From Bacteroidia bacterium (GTDB taxonomy: Bacteria; Bacteroidota; Bacteroidia; Bacteroidales; Prolixibacteraceae): a stretch of 34,515 nucleotides of DNA. The notes below the pieces were generated by a model. That model worked only from the letters and a program-made list of their open reading frames with translations. It was not told the DNA's origin and made no database searches. The position numbers and the translations under genes are program-made. This document shows positions 1-6,235 of this stretch, in pieces. Each line of letters opens with the position of its first letter. Positions within the stretch are counted from its first letter, which is position 1. The stretch lies in contig JAPLDT010000090.1 in assembly GCA_026391315.1 (NCBI GenBank), positions 1 through 34,515 on the forward strand. The letters are read 5' to 3'.

Positions 1-330
1 AAATTGCTTTAATGTTTCATAATGCTGAATGATATTTTTTATTTCATGTTTCCTCAGATGTCCACCTTCCGTTTCCTGAAAATGAAAACAGAGTGCATTG
101 TATTCGTGATTGCCCATTAAAGCAATGGCACTTTCATTGTCAACCATCGCTTTTACAATCTCCAAAGTCTCTTTTATTTGGGGACCCCTGTCAATATAAT
201 CACCAACAAATAATGCTTTTCTGCCGGGGTGTAGGTAAACCCCATTTCTCTTTTTATAACCCAACTTGAGAAGCAATTCTTCAAGTTTGCCGGCATGTCC
301 ATGAATATCACCTATAATATCTACCATCAT
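1..330 (-). CDS. PPP-family metallophosphoesterase, 3' end outside window
   Basis: This is the first 110 residues of a calcineurin-like (PPP family) metallophosphatase. It runs off the left edge of the window. Three metal-binding motifs are readable: GDIHGH at residues 7-12, GDYIDRGP at 43-50 and GNHE at 73-76. These supply the Asp, His and Asn ligands of the dinuclear metal site. Relatives include bacterial protein phosphatases and ApaH/PrpE-type Ap4A hydrolases, and the substrate cannot be told from this part. There is no signal peptide, so it should be cytosolic, unlike almost everything upstream of it. The start is the first of two consecutive ATG codons (330-328). It overlaps the TGA stop of the preceding lipoprotein gene as ATGA, which suggests translational coupling. 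Confidence 0.93.
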   Translation of the reverse strand, partial: MMVDIIGDIHGHAGKLEELLLKLGYKKRNGVYLHPGRKALFVGDYIDRGPQIKETLEIVKAMVDNESAIALMGNHEYNALCFHFQETEGGHLRKHEIKNIIQHYETLKQF

Positions 331-1409
331 TCTCTAACTTGTAACTGACCTTCCAATGACCAAGCCCAAACCTTATCTTTACCAAAAAAAGCTATCGGTG
401 AGGCTTTATAAGAAATTGGCAAATTCTCTTCATTCCAGAATTTACCCAAATCTTCACTTCTGAAAAAACGAATTTTTTGAGAAAATTTATCTTGCTCCTC
501 AGCAAACACAGATATGCTTGATTCAAAAATGTTCGCCTTAATAACAGACAATCCTTTTGTTGGGAATTTAATTGCCAGGTAATTTTCTTTTCCTTTCAAA
601 TATATCAGCATTCCTTCATTTTCATCTTCTGTAATTAAATACAAGTTATCTCTATTATCTAAATATAAAGAAAACGGATTGATGTTACTTGGTATCTGAT
701 AGGTTGTTGTCTCTCCGGTAATTAAATTAAATCCAATATAATTACCAGTAAGTTGCGGTAAATAATAAACAATTCCATTTTTACTTAATTCGTAACTACC
801 GGATACTTTTGCAGGCAAGTTTTTTAATTCAATCCAGGTTTTGCCCCCGTCTTTTGTTTCATAGATTGCTTCCTTGCTGTTGTAATATTGTGATTCATCT
901 GAAGTTGCTATTCCATTATTTTTTGTCCAAAACTTGATTTCTCTTAAATTAAAATCAGTAGTACTTGATAATATCCAATTATCACCGTTGTCTATTGATG
1001 TATATATATGGGAACGAACACTATCTGAATTTTCACCATAATAACTTTGGGTTAGGGCAAATAAAGTAGAATCAATGTATTGCATGCACAAGACCTCCCC
1101 CTTGTCAAATGGAATTTGCTTTTTCCAAACAGACCCTCCGTCTGATGTTTTGAATAAAATAGCTTCTTTAATTCGTTCCGTTTTTCTCCAGTCCATGATT
1201 TTTAAAAAAACTAAATCAGAATTATCACCACCGAAAAATCCCACTTTTTCATTAATAAAATATAGTTTTTTAAGAACATCATCAATGCCTGTCGAATCAG
1301 TAGTATTGCCTGTACCATTTGTTTTTATAACTTTCCAATTCATTTTATATGAGTCTAGATTACAGCTAATCAATAGTAGAACAACTGCTATATTGGTATA
1401 TTTAGTCAT
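327..1409 (-). CDS. BNR/Asp-box repeat lipoprotein
   Basis: A 360-residue predicted lipoprotein. A short hydrophobic leader ends in a lipobox-like LLISC with Cys16 as the likely lipidated residue. Four Asp-box (BNR) motifs of the S/T-x-D-x-G-x-x-W type are visible, at about residues 88-95, 138-145, 185-192 and 318-325. This points to a beta-propeller of the sialidase/YCF48-like fold. No catalytic sialidase residues were recognised, so a binding or scaffolding role is more likely than an enzyme. The ATG directly abuts the TAA of the 110-aa gene upstream (TAAATG), and the stop overlaps the start of the metallophosphatase gene. The gene looks AT-richer than the giant genes of the cluster. The ligand is unknown. 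Confidence 0.85.
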   Translation of the reverse strand: MTKYTNIAVVLLLISCNLDSYKMNWKVIKTNGTGNTTDSTGIDDVLKKLYFINEKVGFFGGDNSDLVFLKIMDWRKTERIKEAILFKTSDGGSVWKKQIPFDKGEVLCMQYIDSTLFALTQSYYGENSDSVRSHIYTSIDNGDNWILSSTTDFNLREIKFWTKNNGIATSDESQYYNSKEAIYETKDGGKTWIELKNLPAKVSGSYELSKNGIVYYLPQLTGNYIGFNLITGETTTYQIPSNINPFSLYLDNRDNLYLITEDENEGMLIYLKGKENYLAIKFPTKGLSVIKANIFESSISVFAEEQDKFSQKIRFFRSEDLGKFWNEENLPISYKASPIAFFGKDKVWAWSLEGQLQVRE

Positions 1410-1742
1410 TTAGTGCCATGTAAAACGTTGATGTTTAATGTCATGAGCCAGCATGAATTCCCCAAATAATGAGTAAGCTTTATTCACACTAAATTCTTTT
1501 TTTATGGCTTGTAACAGACCTGACTTGTCCCCATCCTTTAAGTTAAAAATTTGATAGAATTTATATACTTCCTCTGGCTCTATTGTATAGATATATTCAT
1601 AATCAGAATCCCCGAAGGTTTCTTCAACGAGTTTACCAGAATCATACCCATCGAAGTATAACTGGTACTTCTCATTAAAATAGATCTGCATAGATATTTT
1701 AATGTTAGAATTTTCAAGATAAAATAGAGTTACTTTTTCCAT
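1410..1742 (-). CDS. Small acidic cytosolic protein, immunity-like in appearance
   Basis: A 110-residue protein with no signal peptide or membrane segment. It is the only small, plainly cytosolic product in this part of the cluster. It is acidic and aromatic-rich: the middle carries a GDSDYEYIYTIE stretch near residues 44-55, and the C-terminus is a predicted helix followed by an aromatic tail ending F-T-W-H. Single-domain proteins of this size with a D-x-YEY-like strand and a helical LL-x-x-I-x-x-x-F tail remind me of uncharacterised small proteins found near polymorphic toxins, but I cannot name a family. It sits 9 bases after the 199-aa lipoprotein gene and abuts the BNR lipoprotein gene. 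Sampled GC is about 33-35%. An immunity role is a guess from context. Confidence 0.8.
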   Translation of the reverse strand: MEKVTLFYLENSNIKISMQIYFNEKYQLYFDGYDSGKLVEETFGDSDYEYIYTIEPEEVYKFYQIFNLKDGDKSGLLQAIKKEFSVNKAYSLFGEFMLAHDIKHQRFTWH

Positions 1743-1751
1743 TTTCCATGA

Positions 1752-2351
1752 TCATTTTATTAATTCGTCAAAGTTGAATTTATAAACCTCGCCGCTGGAA
1801 ACAAAATAGAGCGATGTTTTGTCAAACGTGAAGTCATAAATCCCTGGCAAACAATATTCGCTTTTTATTCTTTTACCCTTAAATATCAGAACACTATACA
1901 CGGTATTGTTGCTGCTCCTTATGTTTTTATACCACTCCTGCAATACAATTTTATAACCTTTATAGTCCTCTGAAACAGTAAATTGAGATGTCGTTGTCTC
2001 AAATAAAATGCCTTTTTTTATCGTGTTTTTTCCAACATTGTGTAAATACTTGTTTTCAGCAGTCCCAGGAACAAAACCCGGCAAAGTGCCTATTACCAGG
2101 CCATTTTCTTTGTTGATAACATAGTTCTTATCCTCATAAACATGTTGGGTGTTACCGATTCTGGAAGGATCGCTCTTGAAATAGATTTCACTAAAGATTA
2201 AGCTGTCGTTTTGCATATTGACAATGTCACACTTATCCCGTGTAACTTTCCACGCGTATTTTATCTTCAACGTGCATTCCCTGCATTTAAAACAACACGA
2301 AGACAAAATAACTGCCACAACGCAGACTAAAAAGATTATTATTATTTTCAT
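1752..2351 (-). CDS. Small predicted lipoprotein with an N-terminal Cys cluster
   Basis: A 199-residue predicted lipoprotein. A very hydrophobic Ile/Val leader ends in L-S-S-C with Cys19 as the likely lipidated residue. Three more cysteines follow at once (Cys20, Cys23, Cys26), giving C-C-x-x-C-x-x-C, which is unusual for a lipid anchor and could bind a metal or form disulfides. The rest is beta-rich with no recognised domain. The reading frame stays open to a TTG three codons upstream (2360), but I chose the ATG at 2351 because it gives a normal n-region and signal. It may be a distant relative of the 187-aa lipoprotein at 5630-6193: both have an aromatic-W-K/N-x-V strand followed by an N-D-S-x-I-x-F strand. 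The function is unknown. Confidence 0.8.
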   Translation of the reverse strand: MKIIIIFLVCVVAVILSSCCFKCRECTLKIKYAWKVTRDKCDIVNMQNDSLIFSEIYFKSDPSRIGNTQHVYEDKNYVINKENGLVIGTLPGFVPGTAENKYLHNVGKNTIKKGILFETTTSQFTVSEDYKGYKIVLQEWYKNIRSSNNTVYSVLIFKGKRIKSEYCLPGIYDFTFDKTSLYFVSSGEVYKFNFDELIK

Positions 2352-2374
2352 TTTCTTCAAAGTATAAATGAGTT

Positions 2375-3982
2375 TTATTTCTTTAAAAAATCAATCATTG
2401 GCTGAAATGGATCGCGAAAAATAAGCGAACCATCCTTTTCGAGGGTATAAATCAGGGCTGTCATTTTTGTGTATCGCGAAGCGACCATTTGCGTAGTAGT
2501 TGCACCATTCTCAGTTGAAATAGATTGCTTACCGCTTGATAATCTGATCAATTCCTTGAATATTTCGATATCGTCGTTTGCTGGGTTTTTCGCAATAGCC
2601 AGCGCATGCGCTTCAGCATCTTCCCAAAACTCAGCCACATAATTAACACCACCGAGGTGTCGAACACGAATATCGTATTCGCTTTCTATTCCCTGCTGTT
2701 CCATATTCCCAAAACTACCCAGAATAGACAAAAAAGTCCCATAATTGAATATCTCTGTTTTCAACTGAGACTGAACAACGTAATCGGTCATGGATGTTTC
2801 GAGAATTGTCTGAAGCTGGTTTTGTTTTTCTTTGGGCCATGTTTCCATTTTGATTGCCAACAGTTTATTCTCCGGCATTTCAGGATCTGCATTTTTAATT
2901 GATAATTTCAGATCGTTTAGGACTCTGCTATGGATATTCAGAAAAATCGGATCTTTTGCATCGAGATAAACCGGTACCGGAACGTCTGGTTGTTTATTTT
3001 CGGCTTTCGTTTCTTCTACGGCTGACGTTTGTTCTGAAACAGATTGACTTTTTATTTCAAAAGAAAAAGGAAACTCCTTGCGGATGATGTCGGCCTGATA
3101 TAAGTTTAGTTTCTTAGCATGCTCAACGGATAACTGATATAGACCATTATTTTCGCTAACATCATCAATATCCAACTGGTTTTGGTAATCATCATAAACA
3201 GTCCAGGCATAGATGTTTTTGTTGCCTTTATAAAAATGAAAAGAAAGATTATTGTCATTGATCTCAATCAAAGTAATTACGCCACCGGCAAAAGGTTTTT
3301 CAATGCCAATATCTTTTTTGGTTAAGGTGAGACCGATAATATTTGTAGGAAGAAGCATAACAACTTTACCGGAAACAGCTGACAATTTAATGTCACCGCC
3401 CAATGCACCAAGTGCACGGACTGTCATTTTATCCTCTGGATCGCGCAGGTTGACATACCGGCTTCCGGACCAGTATGATATTGAATCGCTAGTTTCTTCA
3501 TCAAGCGTTAGTTGCGTAAAATCATCGTCTGCGTAGGTTCCATTCTCCTTTATTTCGGTATTGCCTTGGCGATCAAGATAATCATGGCCGTTGGTGCCTT
3601 TAACATAGTCGAAATAGACAAATACTTCACCTTCGCTAATATTTGGAATGTTCGGAAAAACGACTTGTACGTCCGTTTTATAAACTTTTGAGTCTTCAGG
3701 ATATCTGATGCCAAGCATTATTCCACCTGCAGTTTTGGTAAGAGGCATGAATCCTTCGATGGATCCCAAAGGTTGAGAAAGCAAGAGGTCATATTCCTCT
3801 GCCGTAAGCGAAACAAAATCATCTCCGGCTTCTGCGATTCTTTTTTCAATTGTGGCGATACGTTCTGCCTGTTTGATGTCTGTTTTCATAATTTGTCCTG
3901 TTTGTTGAGATTGAGAAAAACAATATCCTCCTCCGGCAAAAATCAGAACTGCCAGGGATAATCCAATTTTATTAAGTTTCAT
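2375..3982 (-). CDS. Exported protein of unknown function, 535 aa
   Basis: A Sec signal peptide (residues 1-24, a hydrophobic core ending around C-F-S-Q) leads an unrecognised exported protein. The first half (about 60-310) looks beta-rich. It contains repeated phrases about 'pressure to remain extended', such as V-F-P-N-I-P-N-I and F-A-G-G-V-I-T-L. A low-complexity linker rich in Ser, Glu, Lys and Pro (about 310-335) separates it from a mostly helical C-terminal domain (about 340-535). I see no lipobox and no sorting domain. The frame is open to a TTG at 3991, but the ATG at 3982 starts directly on the signal peptide and is preferred. It lies about 60 bases after the DUF3592 gene with no terminator-like hairpin between them. 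Confidence 0.85.
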   Translation of the reverse strand: MKLNKIGLSLAVLIFAGGGYCFSQSQQTGQIMKTDIKQAERIATIEKRIAEAGDDFVSLTAEEYDLLLSQPLGSIEGFMPLTKTAGGIMLGIRYPEDSKVYKTDVQVVFPNIPNISEGEVFVYFDYVKGTNGHDYLDRQGNTEIKENGTYADDDFTQLTLDEETSDSISYWSGSRYVNLRDPEDKMTVRALGALGGDIKLSAVSGKVVMLLPTNIIGLTLTKKDIGIEKPFAGGVITLIEINDNNLSFHFYKGNKNIYAWTVYDDYQNQLDIDDVSENNGLYQLSVEHAKKLNLYQADIIRKEFPFSFEIKSQSVSEQTSAVEETKAENKQPDVPVPVYLDAKDPIFLNIHSRVLNDLKLSIKNADPEMPENKLLAIKMETWPKEKQNQLQTILETSMTDYVVQSQLKTEIFNYGTFLSILGSFGNMEQQGIESEYDIRVRHLGGVNYVAEFWEDAEAHALAIAKNPANDDIEIFKELIRLSSGKQSISTENGATTTQMVASRYTKMTALIYTLEKDGSLIFRDPFQPMIDFLKK

Positions 3983-4042
3983 TATTGTCAATTTTTTAAA
4001 TATTTTTCAAAGATTAGAAGCTAGTGAAAGAACCAGGGCAGA

Positions 4043-5599
4043 TTAATTTAGCCCCGTTTTAAAAGCTTGAAATTTCTTCCAAAATCCGGGATCGTCTTCG
4101 GCTAATTCATTTAGTTCTAGTTTGATACCGAGTTGTAAAATATCGTCCCAATCGACTTTTAGGAGGGGATTTGGAAGTGGTCTTGGCAGGTTGATGATCC
4201 TGGTGACCAGCTTTTCAAAAGCCAGGGAAAGATTGTCTTCCTTTAGTAACGTTTGGATTTCACTTACGTTTTCCGGTGATAAGTAAGGTGAACTTTTAGT
4301 AAGGAGGTTAGTGAGTTTTCGGATGATAACTTTTTCTCCTTCCTCTGCTTCAATGACTTCCTCTGCTTTTGATTTGACGTTTCGGTCAGATCCCAATCGC
4401 TGGCTGAAATCGATGTAGAATTTCTCAAAAGGCTTCAGCGAGTCCAGATAGGCGCGAAACTGATCGCCTTTTTTGATTTCCGCTCCGGTTCGGGGTGGTA
4501 TCCAGAAAGTAAATTCTGCTTCAAGCGAAACAAAATCAGCTAATTTTGTGGTAACTATCCGGTTGTCCTTATCGATCCGGTAATGAAGAGACCTGGCTTT
4601 CTGATCTGCCTTAATTACTGTAGCTATGGCTGAAACGCCGGATGTTTTGAGTTCTTTGTGAGTTCCAGGGTCATAGGTTTCTGTGACGATATTCTTGGAC
4701 CCACTTAAAACAAGAAAAAGCAATACCAACAAAGCAACCGACATGAATCCAAAAAACACGGGGGGAATCCAAAACTCAGACCACGTATTCACGACTCCCC
4801 GGTCTGGGCTGTTGGCAAGATAAATAACCTCCACTTTGTCGCCTGTTTTCAGCCGGGACAAAGGTTTGGCTGTCGATCCGTGGATGTTGTGGCCTATACC
4901 GGATGCATCCTTGAAAGTGATCATGGGAAACACACCACTTCCAGTAGTGCCATCATTACTTTTCGAGTAAACTCTTTCGAATCCAGTGACATCACCCACC
5001 GCCTTAATCCCATTAGTGAGCATGTCGATAGCTCTTTGGGAGGTCCAATAGGTCCCAATCACACACGTGGGGATCGCAAAAAAGAGTACAAAAAGAACAA
5101 TGTAGCGAACCGGGTTCAGGTGTAAATGGGCAACGACAATTGGCAGGAGGTGTAACGGATCATCCAATTTTGGGTCATCCGAAATAAGGATCCCTCCCAT
5201 CCACATCATGATTAAAAGAATGGCAAAGCCCAGAAGAAAGCCTGCAGGTGCGAGCGGAAACTCCCCCCACAAGAGCAATTGGGCATTTTTTGGATTTGAC
5301 TTGTCGTAGGCAACTTTTATTTCATCACCTGTTTGCGATGACGGTTTTATGGAATAGGAACGGCCATGAACCTTGATATGTTCCCCTTCTGAGGTGACAA
5401 ATTCAACGAGGGGAGTTAGCAAAGGTGCCTTCGTGGTATCTGTGGTTGAACGTGATGAGCTATCCATTCCCACCACAATGCCTTGCGCTCTTTTACCTGT
5501 TATCAGCAAGTTTACCGAATTTTTCATGATATATCCGGACAGGAATAGCAAAACCAGAACAATAACACTCAAAAACCAACTAACGAAACCTGTAGTCAT
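4043..5599 (-). CDS. Four-TM protein with two DUF3592 domains and a MafI-like C-terminal tail
   Basis: A 518-residue inner-membrane protein. Transmembrane segments are visible at about 5-24, 118-139, 164-184 and 277-299. Two DUF3592-type beta domains lie between TM1 and TM2 (about 32-112) and between TM3 and TM4 (about 194-275). Each has the A-x-G-x-V strand, a P-x-x-x-F segment, a GD-x-(I/V)-x-V-x-Y motif and a following N-P/S-P phrase. Four TM segments put both termini on one side, probably the cytosol. A beta domain (about 300-410) is followed by an acidic link and a helical tail (about 430-518) with L-S-P-E-N-V-S-E-I, L-x-L-A-F-E-K-L and a late F-W-x-x-F. That order resembles MafI-family immunity proteins. 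The DUF3592 calls are fairly sure; the MafI resemblance is by eye only. Confidence 0.85.
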   Translation of the reverse strand: MTTGFVSWFLSVIVLVLLFLSGYIMKNSVNLLITGKRAQGIVVGMDSSSRSTTDTTKAPLLTPLVEFVTSEGEHIKVHGRSYSIKPSSQTGDEIKVAYDKSNPKNAQLLLWGEFPLAPAGFLLGFAILLIMMWMGGILISDDPKLDDPLHLLPIVVAHLHLNPVRYIVLFVLFFAIPTCVIGTYWTSQRAIDMLTNGIKAVGDVTGFERVYSKSNDGTTGSGVFPMITFKDASGIGHNIHGSTAKPLSRLKTGDKVEVIYLANSPDRGVVNTWSEFWIPPVFFGFMSVALLVLLFLVLSGSKNIVTETYDPGTHKELKTSGVSAIATVIKADQKARSLHYRIDKDNRIVTTKLADFVSLEAEFTFWIPPRTGAEIKKGDQFRAYLDSLKPFEKFYIDFSQRLGSDRNVKSKAEEVIEAEEGEKVIIRKLTNLLTKSSPYLSPENVSEIQTLLKEDNLSLAFEKLVTRIINLPRPLPNPLLKVDWDDILQLGIKLELNELAEDDPGFWKKFQAFKTGLN

Positions 5600-5629
5600 G
5601 TCTATACTATTAATTAATAATTTTTACCC

Positions 5630-6193
5630 TTATTTCTTTATTATCTTTCCCAGATCAAAAAGTCCAATATGAATGTGATAAGGAATCGTATCATATCCTG
5701 ACTCTCCATTGTATGTCATGATATACTTCCCATCCTTGAAATGGGTAATATCCTGGATGGAGAAAAATTGTCCGCGACTGAACAGGATTTTAAACTCTTT
5801 GTTTGAAAGGGTTTTAACAATCAGATAGTAGGTTTCTTCATCGCCCCGGAATTGTCTGTCTACAGTTTCTAAATTTGCTGCTAAATATTTCTGTTTGTCG
5901 ACAGGAATATTAAATACACGATGATATTCTTTTTCCTCTTCGACAGTAAATGGCTTTAGCGTTTCTAAAATGGCACCATTGTCTGATGATAACAACAGAA
6001 ATGTTGAATCCGCATTTCTACCGAAAATGATTTTCGAATCATTTATATATGCATGGCCAGGCAGGCCTTCGACTTTTATATTCCAGGTGAAGTTTTTTAC
6101 ACGAAACCTGTAATCTTTGTGTTTCAGAAAAGTCATATTGCACATAGTGAGTGATATTGAGATGAAGGTTAATATGATTATTCTGGTTTTCAT
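5630..6193 (-). CDS. Small predicted lipoprotein, 187 aa
   Basis: A predicted lipoprotein. The hydrophobic leader ends in L-T-M-C with Cys18 as the putative lipidated residue. Met at position -1 of the lipobox is atypical, so plain Sec export is also possible. The mature part is beta-rich with no recognised domain and ends in a short basic I-I-K-K tail. It shares a loose pattern with the 199-aa lipoprotein downstream: an aromatic-W-x-x-V strand, then N-D-S-x-I-x-F, then a closing hydrophobic strand. They may be distant paralogues or simply two small beta proteins. The start ATG is the only sensible one for the leader. It lies 42 bases after the 933-aa gene and 30 bases before the DUF3592 gene. 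Confidence 0.82.
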   Translation of the reverse strand: MKTRIIILTFISISLTMCNMTFLKHKDYRFRVKNFTWNIKVEGLPGHAYINDSKIIFGRNADSTFLLLSSDNGAILETLKPFTVEEEKEYHRVFNIPVDKQKYLAANLETVDRQFRGDEETYYLIVKTLSNKEFKILFSRGQFFSIQDITHFKDGKYIMTYNGESGYDTIPYHIHIGLFDLGKIIKK

Positions 6194-6235
6194 TTTAGTA
6201 TATTAATCGGATCATTATTAATATTTCTTGCTCTA

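Noticed and set aside
327-1409. Sialidase
   Set aside because: Asp-box motifs are present, but the conserved arginine triad and FRIP-like motif of sialidases were not found.
2352-2360. TTG start for the 199-aa lipoprotein gene (and likewise at 3991 for the 535-aa gene)
   Set aside because: In both cases an ATG three codons later begins directly on a normal signal peptide, so the TTG extension adds nothing.
6201-6223. TATTAAT/ATTAATA inverted repeat with a 9-base loop between the 933-aa and 187-aa genes
   Set aside because: The stem is only 7 A-T pairs with no following T-run on the minus strand, so it is too weak to call a terminator.
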